Of a DNA stretch of 64,000 nucleotides, positions 45,367 through 52,537 are shown in pieces (the first letter of the stretch is position 1; every line of letters starts with the position of its first letter). A program made the position numbers and the translations under genes. Below the pieces are notes generated by a model, which worked only from the letters and a program-made list of their open reading frames with translations, made no database searches and had not been told where the DNA came from. The stretch is from SG8-4 sp964598225 (GTDB taxonomy: Bacteria > Planctomycetota > Phycisphaerae > Sedimentisphaerales > Anaerobacaceae), in contig CAZRBG010000006.1 of NCBI GenBank assembly GCA_964598225.1, positions 62,001-126,000 of the forward strand, read 5' to 3'.

Positions 45367-47136
45367 CTACAGTTTGCATACCTCCCGGACTGCTTTAACT
45401 CCGTCCGGCAGCTTTGCTTCAGGGCATTTTTTCTGCATCGCCGCGGCGACCAATCCTACGAACATCGGCTGGGGCTTGAGCGGCCGAGACGTCAGGCAGG
45501 GATGCGCCTGCGTGCCGATGAAGTATGGGTGAGAGGGCAATTCCAGTATCTGCATGATCGGTTGATTCGGGGCCTTGCCGGAGAAGACCATCCCGCCTTC
45601 TTCCAGGTTCTCAATATATCGCGGATCGACCTCGTAGCGATGTCGAAATCGCATCCTGACCGAATCGACTTTGCCGAAAAGCTCCCACGCTATCGTCTCG
45701 GGCTTGACCTCGATATCCCGCCCGCCCAGGCGCATGTTCCCGCCGAGGCCCTCGATCTTCTTCTGCTCGGGCAGGATGTCGATCACCGGCTCGGAGCAGC
45801 GCGGCTCGATCTCGGTGCTGTTGGCCTTTTTCATGCCGCAGACGTTCCGGGCGAATTCAATCACCGCCATCTGGAATCCGAGGCATATCCCCAGGTACGG
45901 CACGCTATTCTCTCTGGCGTATCTTACGCAGGCGATCTTACCCTCGCTGCCGCGAACGCCGAAGCCGCCTGGAACGATGATAGCGTCAACGTTCTTGAGA
46001 TGCTCGACGGCGTTCTTATCTGTGACACTGGTGGTGTCGATCCACTCGATCTTGACGTCGCAGCCCAATGCGATACCGGCGTGCTCCAGAGCGTTGATGA
46101 TCGAGGCGTAGCTGTCGCGGACGGACGTGTACTTGCCCGTCATTCCGATGGTCACGCTCTTGTCGGCGGCGCCGATCTTGTCGGTGAAGTCGCACCACCT
46201 TGCCCAGGCCTTGCGTTCGGTGCCGAGGTTAATTCTGTCCTCGATCTTGAGCAGCCGGGCTACCTCGAAATCCAGACCAACCTGGCGGAGCATCGACGGG
46301 ATCGTGTAGATGCTCGCCGTATCGGGCAGGCTGATCACCCTCTCGAATGGCACGTTGCTGAAGATGCTTATCTTCTGGCGAACTTTGTCGGTGGCGGGTT
46401 TCGAGGCCCGGCACGCGATGATGTCGGGCTGTATGCCGCATTGCATGATCTGCTTGATCCCCAACTGAGCGGCTTTGGATTTCTGCTCACCCAGCGTTTT
46501 AGGCTCGAGGATATACGTCAGAGCGACGAAGCAGCTACTGTTCGGCCCTTCCTCGTAGGCTAACTCGCGCATCGCCTCGATATAGTAGGCGTTTTCCAGA
46601 TCGCCCACTGTGCCGCCTATCTCGACGAATACGATATCGGCGTCGGTTTCCATCGCTAATTGGCGGAGTTTCAGCATGACCTCGCCTGTAACGTGGGGGA
46701 TCATCTGAACGTCCCGGCCGAGATAGTCGCCGTGGCGCTCCTTGTTGAGGATCGAGCTGAAAATCTGGCCGCTGGTGGCGAAGTTCAGCTTGCTCATATC
46801 CTGATCGAGCATCCGCTCGTACGTGCCGAGGTCCATGTCGCATTCCATGCCGTCGTCGAGCACGAACACCTCGCCGTGCCGGAACGGATTGAGCGTGCCG
46901 GAGTCGATGTTGAGGTAACCTTCGAGCTTGATCGGAGCGACCTTGAGGCCCTTATCCTGCATCAGCTTGGCCAGGCAGGACGAGAATATCCCCTTGCCCA
47001 GCCCGCTCATCACAGTCCCCATCACAAAGCAATACCGGGCCTTGCCCTTCCTGTACCCTTTAGGCACAGGCGAGAAAAACTCGCTCTCATCCGATGTATC
47101 ACTAACAGAAGCTAACAGATCATTGTCTTTCGTCAT
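45367..47136 (-). CDS. pyrG: CTP synthase PyrG, divergent
   Basis: 589 residues: an extra N-terminal tail of about 33, the synthase domain (RYCFVMGTVMSGLGKGIFSS, VEIGGTVGDLENAYYIEAMR) and a class I glutamine amidotransferase domain (GGFGVRGSEGKIACVRYARE, nucleophile Cys in YLGICLGFQMAVIE). It makes CTP from UTP, ATP and glutamine. Odd points: the usual DPYLNVDPGTM appears as EGYLNIDSGTL, and the C-terminal HPE of the amidotransferase triad is HPC (IGTQAHPCLTSRP), so the expected triad Glu is Cys. CTP supply suits the neighbouring CMP-Kdo synthetase. Confidence 0.92.
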   Translation of the reverse strand: MTKDNDLLASVSDTSDESEFFSPVPKGYRKGKARYCFVMGTVMSGLGKGIFSSCLAKLMQDKGLKVAPIKLEGYLNIDSGTLNPFRHGEVFVLDDGMECDMDLGTYERMLDQDMSKLNFATSGQIFSSILNKERHGDYLGRDVQMIPHVTGEVMLKLRQLAMETDADIVFVEIGGTVGDLENAYYIEAMRELAYEEGPNSSCFVALTYILEPKTLGEQKSKAAQLGIKQIMQCGIQPDIIACRASKPATDKVRQKISIFSNVPFERVISLPDTASIYTIPSMLRQVGLDFEVARLLKIEDRINLGTERKAWARWCDFTDKIGAADKSVTIGMTGKYTSVRDSYASIINALEHAGIALGCDVKIEWIDTTSVTDKNAVEHLKNVDAIIVPGGFGVRGSEGKIACVRYARENSVPYLGICLGFQMAVIEFARNVCGMKKANSTEIEPRCSEPVIDILPEQKKIEGLGGNMRLGGRDIEVKPETIAWELFGKVDSVRMRFRHRYEVDPRYIENLEEGGMVFSGKAPNQPIMQILELPSHPYFIGTQAHPCLTSRPLKPQPMFVGLVAAAMQKKCPEAKLPDGVKAVREVCKL

Positions 47137-47150
47137 CTATTTTCCTTTTT

Positions 47151-47184
47151 TTAGCCACATAGGGCACAGAGTTCACAGAGAATA
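47151..47184. repeat. Island-flanking repeat, left copy
   Basis: TAGCCACATAGGGCACAGAG followed by TTCACAGAGAA, directly upstream of pyrG. An inverted copy lies at 48631-48665. This AGCCACAGAG-type sequence looks like a dispersed intergenic repeat. Confidence 0.7.
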
Positions 47185-47191
47185 AAATAAT

Positions 47192-47213
47192 GGTGGGGCA
47201 AGCCCCACCCTAC
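47192..47213. repeat. GGTGGGGCAAGCCCCACC palindrome, left direct repeat
   Basis: Compact palindrome followed by CTAC, identical over 22 nt to the copy at 47774-47795. The two stand in direct orientation on either side of the two-TM protein gene. Confidence 0.85.
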
Positions 47214-47217
47214 CTTT

Positions 47218-47727
47218 CTAAGCCTCTAATCCTCGTTTGATCGCACGCCCTACTGGGTCGTCACGAATAATGGTCATAACATTGCCACTCTTTTTCTTGA
47301 TTTTCCATGTTTCGTCTGTTTCGACAACTTGGGGCAGTAACTCCTCGGCTTTGCCCTTCACAAGAGATAGCTTCCGGTCCCATATGCGAAAGTCGATAGG
47401 GATTTGGCTCTTCTTCTCACTTTCTAATTCCCTCAGTTTGCTTTCAAGCATAATTAAAATTTCTCCATCTTCACGATACAAAATCCGCCGTTTTGTTTTC
47501 TTGTAAAGCCAGATAATAGCAACAGCCAGACCGCTTGCTATCAGTAGTGAGAGAATCCACATCCACCCAACCATTTCAAGTGAATGTTCAAAAAGCAGCC
47601 ATTTCTTCAGATGCATTCGGTAAAGCCAAAGTAGCTTTCCGCCAATGGCTGTTCCCACCATTGTAAGCAACATACTGAGCCAATGGTTTACAGCGAATCT
47701 TAGTATTTTCACGAGAACCTTCGGCAT
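47218..47727 (-). CDS. Two-TM membrane protein with cytoplasmic coiled tail (accessory)
   Basis: 169 residues from ATG 47727 (MPKVLVKILRF). Two hydrophobic segments (HWLSMLLTMVGTAIGGKLLWLY and WMWILSLLIASGLAVAIIWLY) are followed by a charged C-terminal domain (ILIMLESKLRELESEKKSQI, IKKKSGNVMTIIRDDPVGRA). No family recognised. Flanked by 22-nt direct repeats and AT-richer than pyrG/kdsB, so it is probably an inserted gene. It follows the FRG gene on the same strand. Confidence 0.6.
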   Translation of the reverse strand: MPKVLVKILRFAVNHWLSMLLTMVGTAIGGKLLWLYRMHLKKWLLFEHSLEMVGWMWILSLLIASGLAVAIIWLYKKTKRRILYREDGEILIMLESKLRELESEKKSQIPIDFRIWDRKLSLVKGKAEELLPQVVETDETWKIKKKSGNVMTIIRDDPVGRAIKRGLEA

Positions 47728-47773
47728 ATCAATAAAGAACGTAGGACGTGCATCCCACACCAACTTTTAATTT

Positions 47774-47795
47774 GGTGGGGCAAGCCCCACCCTAC
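47774..47795. repeat. GGTGGGGCAAGCCCCACC palindrome, right direct repeat
   Basis: Identical to 47192-47213, lying between the FRG gene and the two-TM gene. Confidence 0.85.
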
Positions 47796-47798
47796 CTT

Positions 47799-48629
47799 CT
47801 ATTCATTTTTAGAAGCCTTAAGTCGATACCATATTTCAAAACAAATTTCTCGCAATGCCAGCGTTTCCATAAGGCTCGTTTCCGAGTCAAAGAGCGAATA
47901 AGCTGTGATATTCATAGAATCTAACTTTTGAAGCACTTTATGTTGTTCTGACACGGGGATGTTATACTTGGTCAGAATGTTACGTCCTTTTTCGTCTTTG
48001 ACATCTTCGTGATTAGCATAATATGCCTCTTCTTCTTGTTTCCTAACACAAATCGTATACTCGCTCTGCTGCAAATAGTGGTTGCGGTGAGTTGCTATGG
48101 TCGGGCCTAGAGAGCGAATATGTGGGTTTTCTCCACACCAAAAATGTTCTGGACATACGAAGATCGAGACATATTCTCTATTCTTCGACGCTAAGTGAAT
48201 GTCGCCAAAAGCAAAATAGGCAGCAATATACGGGGATCGTGTCCAATCTAACAAAGGTGAGGGAAATCCATTATGCCTTAAATACGCCATGAATTCATAA
48301 GCTGGCAGATCAAACTCTCCCAATGGCAATTTTGTGTCCACATCCAATTTTCGACCAGTGCATGTCGCAACATACTTGTGAACAACTCTTATTATTTTAT
48401 TGTAATAAAGAGAAACACTCATTCCCTTATGTAATCTGTCGAGAGTTGGTTGTAGAAACCACTTAGAGTCACTTTGTCCTCTGAAAAGAGGGTGATCTAC
48501 ATGTCCCTCTCCTCTTTCTTTATGCTTCTTCTTGTCGGAAATTATTTTTAATGAGGCCTGTTCGAAATCTTCCCAGCATTGAAGCGTTTGTCCTTTCATC
48601 ATATTGTTCACTTTATCATTAGAATCCAT
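47799..48629 (-). CDS. FRG-domain protein (accessory)
   Basis: 276 residues. The FRG domain is marked by DHPLFRGQSDSKWFLQPTLDR followed by FDLPAYEFMAYLRHNGFPSPLLDWTRSPYIAAYFAF, the usual arrangement of FRG, the Q-H/N-x-G and the LLDWT segment. The biochemical role is unknown; such proteins occur in variable genomic islands and some defence contexts. Codon use is AT-rich (about 40% GC in the part counted) compared with the housekeeping neighbours, and repeats border the region, consistent with horizontal acquisition. Confidence 0.85.
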   Translation of the reverse strand: MDSNDKVNNMMKGQTLQCWEDFEQASLKIISDKKKHKERGEGHVDHPLFRGQSDSKWFLQPTLDRLHKGMSVSLYYNKIIRVVHKYVATCTGRKLDVDTKLPLGEFDLPAYEFMAYLRHNGFPSPLLDWTRSPYIAAYFAFGDIHLASKNREYVSIFVCPEHFWCGENPHIRSLGPTIATHRNHYLQQSEYTICVRKQEEEAYYANHEDVKDEKGRNILTKYNIPVSEQHKVLQKLDSMNITAYSLFDSETSLMETLALREICFEIWYRLKASKNE

Positions 48630-48630
48630 T

Positions 48631-48665
48631 TTTCTCTGTGATCTCTGTGCCCTCTGTGGCTATTT
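48631..48665. repeat. Island-flanking repeat, right (inverted) copy
   Basis: Reverse-complement copy of the element at 47151-47184 (reads TAGCCACAGAGGGCACAGAG, then ATCACAGAGAA, on the minus strand). Its first three bases form the kdsB stop codon TAG. Confidence 0.7.
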
Positions 48666-49532
48666 CCTTTTGTATCGCTTGACGAATTCGGCGTATTGCT
48701 CGGGGGTGTCTATGCCGTCGCAGGTGTGTTTTACTTTGCCGACCAAGATTGAGCAGCCGTTTTCGATTGCTCTTAGCTGCTCGAGTTTCTCGATTCTTTC
48801 CAGTGGCGTCTGCGGCAGAGACGTGATCCGCAGCAGAAATTCCTTGCGATAAGCATATATCCCCAGATGCCGTAAGTATTGTTGTACGCTCCCCACGCCG
48901 GCTGCGTCTCGGTCGTACGGTATCACTGAACGCGAGAAATAAATCGCTTTTCCGCAATCAGCGTTTAGCGGATAGCGTTTAGCGTTTAGTTTTTTCCTAT
49001 CCGCTCCACGCTGTGCGCTCCACGCTATTACGACCTTCACGATATTCGGATCGGCGACCTGCTCGGCGCTCTGGAACTCAGCCGAGAGCGTTGCCATCGG
49101 GCAATCGGGATTGTCCATCAGCATTTCAGCGAGATAGTCGATATTGGCCGGGTCGATTTCCGGCTCGTCGCCCTGGAGGTTTACGACTATGTCGTTAGCG
49201 TTTAGCGTATAGTGTTCAGCGTGTAGATCTTTTTTCTGAGAACTATCCGCTATCCGCTGTCCGCTATCCGCTATTTTCATGACGGCTTCGGCGATGCGGT
49301 CGGTGCCGCTTTGGTGGTCGGGCGAGGTCATGACGCACTCGGCACCGAATTCTCTCGCGGCGGCAACGACTTTTTTGCTGTCTGTGGCGAGAATAACCTT
49401 CTCCGGCAGCTTTGCCTTGCACGCCTGCTCGCAGGTGTGCTGGATGAGGTATTTACCCGTTTCTTTGGCGAGAACCTTCCCGGCGAATCTCGTGGAATCA
49501 TAACGCGCCGGTATAACAGCTATAACCTTCAA
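48660..49532 (-). CDS. kdsB: 3-deoxy-manno-octulosonate cytidylyltransferase KdsB with two in-frame inserts
   Basis: 290 residues from TTG 49532, giving the standard start KVIAVIPARYDSTRFAGK with an AAAGG ribosome site. KdsB activates Kdo to CMP-Kdo for LPS inner core. Core motifs are present (HQSGTDRIAEAV, DIVVNLQGDEPEIDP, KAIYFSRSVIPYDRD, HLGIYAYRKEFL, EQLRAIENG). Two segments are foreign to the family: residues about 87-113, just before DIVVNLQGDEP, and about 170-191, just before GKAIYFSRS. Both are encoded by AGCGNNN heptad inverted repeats inserted in frame. Normal length is near 245-250, so the inserts account for the excess. Confidence 0.93.
   Translation of the reverse strand: MKVIAVIPARYDSTRFAGKVLAKETGKYLIQHTCEQACKAKLPEKVILATDSKKVVAAAREFGAECVMTSPDHQSGTDRIAEAVMKIADSGQRIADSSQKKDLHAEHYTLNANDIVVNLQGDEPEIDPANIDYLAEMLMDNPDCPMATLSAEFQSAEQVADPNIVKVVIAWSAQRGADRKKLNAKRYPLNADCGKAIYFSRSVIPYDRDAAGVGSVQQYLRHLGIYAYRKEFLLRITSLPQTPLERIEKLEQLRAIENGCSILVGKVKHTCDGIDTPEQYAEFVKRYKRK
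48959..49028. repeat. Heptad inverted-repeat element inside kdsB, copy B
   Basis: Left arm AGCGTTT AGCGGAT AGCGTTT AGCGTTT AG; spacer TTTTTTC; right arm CTATCCG CTCCACG CTGTGCG CTCCACG CTAT, i.e. four AGCGNNN units and AG in inverted orientation. Encodes about 22 extra residues (AQRGADRKKLNAKRY is the central part). Confidence 0.85.
49194..49274. repeat. Heptad inverted-repeat element inside kdsB, copy A
   Basis: Same design: left units AGCGTTT AGCGTAT AGTGTTC AGCGTGT AG; 16-nt spacer with a T-run; right units CTATCCG CTATCCG CTGTCCG CTATCCG CTAT. Exactly 81 nt, adding 27 residues (ADSGQRIADSSQKKDLHAEH and following). Confidence 0.85.
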
Positions 49533-50061
49533 TACAATCAAGCCTTTACGACAAAAATGTCATTTTTCCGGGTAAGTTTACCTAACTTCAGGGAATCCAA
49601 CAGCCGCGATGCCGGTGCGACCCGAAATTCCAACTGGGCTTGTATCGTAACGGCAGCGCGCAGCGTTGTCAACAAGCCAGTTACGAATTTTGCATTACCG
49701 GGCAATTATTTTCCTCCCAACGGCCTCTTCTGCACAATAGCTATCCTCCTTTCCAGGGAGTCTAATATGTACAACAGCCCATTAGAATGTATTTTTCGCG
49801 GGCCGTTTGTGCCGTCGGTTCTGTAAGTCCTTTTATATCAAGAGCGGAGACAAGCACCAGCGTACACTCTTGGTGCAAATTGCTGTTACAAACATGTTGC
49901 GAATCTGTTCGATTTTGTTTATATTGAATGTTTGTAAAACCATTGTCTGTAATGTTTTGGAGTAATATCCTTGTATTTATGGATGGGGTCTGCTCAGGTG
50001 TTGTTAATAGCACTTTCGTGTTTTGAGCCCTCCCTCCATTTTACTGAAGTGTCTGTCAACT
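49533..50061. other. Intergenic region ahead of the sigma-54 activator gene
   Basis: About 530 nt between divergent genes with no supported ORF. The right half holds the promoter-like element at 49886-49937; nothing recognisable is seen in 49550-49880. Confidence 0.5.
49886..49937 (+). promoter_or_regulatory. Candidate promoter of the activator gene embraced by a 10-bp inverted repeat
   Basis: TTGCGA (49897-49902), 17-nt spacer, TATATT (49920-49925). Perfect inverted repeats TTACAAACAT (49886-49895) and ATGTTTGTAA (49928-49937) flank it, placed to bind a regulator on both sides of the polymerase. The transcript would have a leader of about 130 nt. Confidence 0.5.
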
Positions 50062-51408
50062 ATGCAAACCAAAGAGCGAAATACGGAACGAGACGTAATC
50101 CTGGACTCTATCACAGAGGGAGTTTTCACGATAGATTCGAATTGGCGCATCACCTCGTTTAACAAAGCGGCTGAGGAAATCACAGGAATTGCGCGAGACA
50201 GAGCGATAGGCTTAAAGTGCCGCGACATATTGCGAGCGGACGTATGTGAGACGGACTGCGCTTTGCGCGAGACAATGAATACCGGCAAGCCCGTTGTCAA
50301 CAAGGCGGTCCACATCGTCGACGCCGACGGGCAGCGACAGGCCATCGCCATATCCACAGCTTTGCTTAAAGATAAAAGCGGAAATGTGATCGGCGGGGTG
50401 GAGACATTTCGCGACATGAGCCTTGTCGAAGAACTCCGCAAAAAGATCGAAGGCAGCTATTGCTGCGAGGATATTATCAGTCGAAATCATCGGATGCAGG
50501 AACTTTTCAAGATTCTGCCTAACATTTCTGAAAGCGATTGCACCGTTGTGATTGAAGGCGAAAGCGGCACAGGTAAAGAGATTCTTGCCCGTGCGATTCA
50601 TAATCTGAGTTTCCGCAAAGATAAAGATTTCGTCGCGGTCAATTGCGGTGCTCTGCCTGAGACTCTGCTGGAATCTGAGCTGTTTGGTTACAAGGCGGGG
50701 GCTTTCACGGATGCCAAGAAGGACAAGCCCGGACGTTTTGCCGTAGCCGAAGGCGGCACATTGTTCCTGGATGAGATCGGTGAGATATCGCCGGCTGTCC
50801 AGGTGCGGCTGCTTCGCGTCCTGCAGGAACGCTCATATGAGCCGCTCGGGGGCGTATCCTCGGTCAACGCTGATGTTCGCATTATCGCGGCAACAAACAA
50901 GAAGCTCGGCGAGCTTGTAGAGCAAGGCAAGTTCCGAGAAGATCTGTATTATCGAATCAACGTCATGAGGCTGGAACTGCCGCCGCTGAGAGAGCGTAAG
51001 GAAGACATACCGCTGTTAGTGGAGCATTTCATCAATCATTTCAGAAGACTGCGGAACAAGAACATAAGCTGCGTCACGGATGATGTTATGGCAACTCTGC
51101 TGAGCTATGACTTTCCGGGAAATGTGAGGGAGCTCGAGAACATCATCGAGCATTGCTTTGTTCTGTGCCAGGGCGAGGTGATAGAGAAGAAGCACCTGCC
51201 GGCATCTGTTTTTCCGCCTTCGAGCGCAGATAAAACCAGATTAGGCGAGATGAAGACTCTGAAACAAATGGAGATACTTCTTATCATCGAAACGCTGCGG
51301 CGAAACAAAGGCAACAGAGAGGCCACAGCCAAGAACCTCGGCATCAATAAAAGCACGCTGTTTCGCAAAATCAAAGCATACGATATCAAGCCGGAAGCCT
51401 ATCTATAG
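50062..51408 (+). CDS. Sigma-54-dependent activator (PAS, AAA+, Fis-type HTH)
   Basis: 448 residues. PAS domain at about 10-125 with a Cys motif C53-x8-C62-x3-C66; AAA+ domain with Walker A GESGTGKE (166-173), GAFTDA at 213-218 (canonical GAFTGA, Gly to Asp), Walker B GGTLFLDEIGE, the REDLYYRINVMRLELPPLRER segment and NVRELENIIEH; C-terminal Fis-like HTH (NREATAKNLGINKSTLFRKIKAY). Such proteins bind upstream palindromes and remodel sigma-54 polymerase. The PAS cysteines suggest redox, metal or Fe-S sensing. The next gene is preceded by matching binding sites and a -24/-12 promoter, so this is very likely its regulator. Confidence 0.92.
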   Translation: MQTKERNTERDVILDSITEGVFTIDSNWRITSFNKAAEEITGIARDRAIGLKCRDILRADVCETDCALRETMNTGKPVVNKAVHIVDADGQRQAIAISTALLKDKSGNVIGGVETFRDMSLVEELRKKIEGSYCCEDIISRNHRMQELFKILPNISESDCTVVIEGESGTGKEILARAIHNLSFRKDKDFVAVNCGALPETLLESELFGYKAGAFTDAKKDKPGRFAVAEGGTLFLDEIGEISPAVQVRLLRVLQERSYEPLGGVSSVNADVRIIAATNKKLGELVEQGKFREDLYYRINVMRLELPPLRERKEDIPLLVEHFINHFRRLRNKNISCVTDDVMATLLSYDFPGNVRELENIIEHCFVLCQGEVIEKKHLPASVFPPSSADKTRLGEMKTLKQMEILLIIETLRRNKGNREATAKNLGINKSTLFRKIKAYDIKPEAYL

Positions 51409-51463
51409 CCATGTTAGTCCGGTTGAGGCGATTCATAGCTGGTAAGAGATAGAGTCCGGGCGG

Positions 51464-51512
51464 GTTGCATATTGCACTATAGCACTTACGCCAGTAGTTG
51501 CATTATGCAACT
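51464..51512 (+). promoter_or_regulatory. Two candidate activator binding sites (UAS)
   Basis: GTTGCATATTGCAC (51464-51477, imperfect) and AGTTGCATTATGCAACT (51496-51512, perfect palindrome). Both share TTGCAT and their centres are about 33-34 bp apart, near three helical turns. They lie about 110-145 bp upstream of the -24 box, the usual place for enhancer-type sites of sigma-54 activators. Confidence 0.7.
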
Positions 51513-51611
51513 CACGTCAAGGTTTCCGCAAAGCTCACAGTCGTTGCTAATTTTCATAAATCCCTTTAGAAAAAGAGTTTAATATTCATCTTGTTCTTTT
51601 TTCAACAATAC

Positions 51612-51627
51612 CGGCACGGCGTTTGCT
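51612..51627 (+). promoter_or_regulatory. Sigma-54 (-24/-12) promoter
   Basis: CGGCACG-GCGT-TTGCT matches TGGCACG-N4-TTGC(A/T) at every position except the first T. The expected start site is near 51638, 16 nt before the ATG at 51654. Confidence 0.85.
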
Positions 51628-51653
51628 CCGTTAAACCGAAAAGGGTACTTGAA

Positions 51654-52073
51654 ATGAAAATAGCAGTCCCAATATGGAACGGGCGTGTATCGAGCGCTTT
51701 TGACTTTTCTCACAGTCTTCTGCTCGTAGAGGTGGAAGGCGGCACGGAATCAGGGCGCTCGGAGGTAGCGTTACCGGCAAGATCGATTGCTGAGAAGGCG
51801 AACCAACTGAAATCTCTGGATGTGGATCTGCTTATTTGCGGAGCGATATCGCGGCCTTTGGCGTCGTTGGTCGCCTCGTCCGGGATAAGAATTTTGCCCT
51901 ATGTGGTTGGTCAAGTTGATGAGATTTTGGCGGCTTATTTGAATGACAGGCTATTTCAGCCGCAATTTGTCCTGCCGGGCGCCTGGCCCGGCGCGCGGAA
52001 TGGTTTCCGTCGCAGACGTCGTGGTCGTCGAGCTCGATATCAGGGCGGAACGGGCCCCCAGGAACTCTTTTAA
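51654..52073 (+). CDS. Dinitrogenase iron-molybdenum cofactor-type domain protein A, Arg-rich tail
   Basis: 139 residues, first gene after the sigma-54 promoter. The domain begins MKIAVPIWNGRVSSAFDFSHSLLLVEVE and continues LDVDLLICGAISRPLASLVASSGIRILPYV, the NifX/NifB C-terminal/orange-protein fold that holds metal-sulfur clusters. After residue 110 comes a basic tail (GFRRRRRGRRARYQGG) not usual for the family, perhaps for binding nucleic acid, membrane or an acidic partner. No nitrogenase genes are near, so a role in nitrogen fixation is not implied. Confidence 0.82.
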   Translation: MKIAVPIWNGRVSSAFDFSHSLLLVEVEGGTESGRSEVALPARSIAEKANQLKSLDVDLLICGAISRPLASLVASSGIRILPYVVGQVDEILAAYLNDRLFQPQFVLPGAWPGARNGFRRRRRGRRARYQGGTGPQELF

Positions 52074-52141
52074 GGAATGTAGCTGGCTTGTGCGGAAACT
52101 GACAGGACGTGGGCCGGATTGAAACGAAACAGGAGAAAGAA

Positions 52142-52507
52142 ATGAAAGTAGCAGTGACATCACAAGGAAAAGACCTTACCAGTGAGATCGACCCGAGATT
52201 CGGACGGGCCAAGTGGTTTCTGATAATCGATACTGAGACGGGAAAATCTGAATCATACGACAATAGCCTGAACTTGAACGCGGCTCAGGGAGCGGGCATT
52301 CAGACGGCAAAAAACGTTGCCGACTGGGCAGCCCAAGCCGTCATTACGGGCAACGTCGGCCCCAATGCCTTCAGAACACTTAATGCAGCCAACATAAGAA
52401 TATTTTTGACTGGTAACAACACTACTGTTCAGGAGGCAATCGACGCGTTTGAAGCAGGAAACCTGAAAGAGGTGGACCAGGCAAACGTACAAGGCCACTG
52501 GGCATAG
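52142..52507 (+). CDS. Dinitrogenase iron-molybdenum cofactor-type domain protein B
   Basis: 121 residues consisting of one NifX/orange-protein-type domain: MKVAVTSQGKDLTSEIDPRFGRAKWFLIIDTE, AAQGAGIQTAKNVADWAAQAVITGNVGPNAFRTLNAANI, VQEAIDAFEAGNL. The FGRA segment is typical of the subfamily found in Mrp/MinD clusters of anaerobes. ATG 52142 has a GGAGAAAG ribosome site. Sequence is closer to protein C (54563) than to A. Confidence 0.88.
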   Translation: MKVAVTSQGKDLTSEIDPRFGRAKWFLIIDTETGKSESYDNSLNLNAAQGAGIQTAKNVADWAAQAVITGNVGPNAFRTLNAANIRIFLTGNNTTVQEAIDAFEAGNLKEVDQANVQGHWA

Positions 52508-52537
52508 AAGTCAGCTTTTCGAAAGGTGTGTTGAACC

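Noticed and set aside
45502..46563. 353-codon plus-strand frame
   Set aside because: Antisense shadow of pyrG, whose motifs are clear on the minus strand.
48959..49274. CRISPR-like repeats
   Set aside because: Units are 7 bp, inverted around a spacer and lie inside a coding gene; there are no 25-40 bp repeats with unique spacers.
49871..49884. TGGTGCAAATTGCT as a second sigma-54 promoter
   Set aside because: The GG-to-GC spacing is two bases too short, and a sigma-70-type pair nearby fits better.
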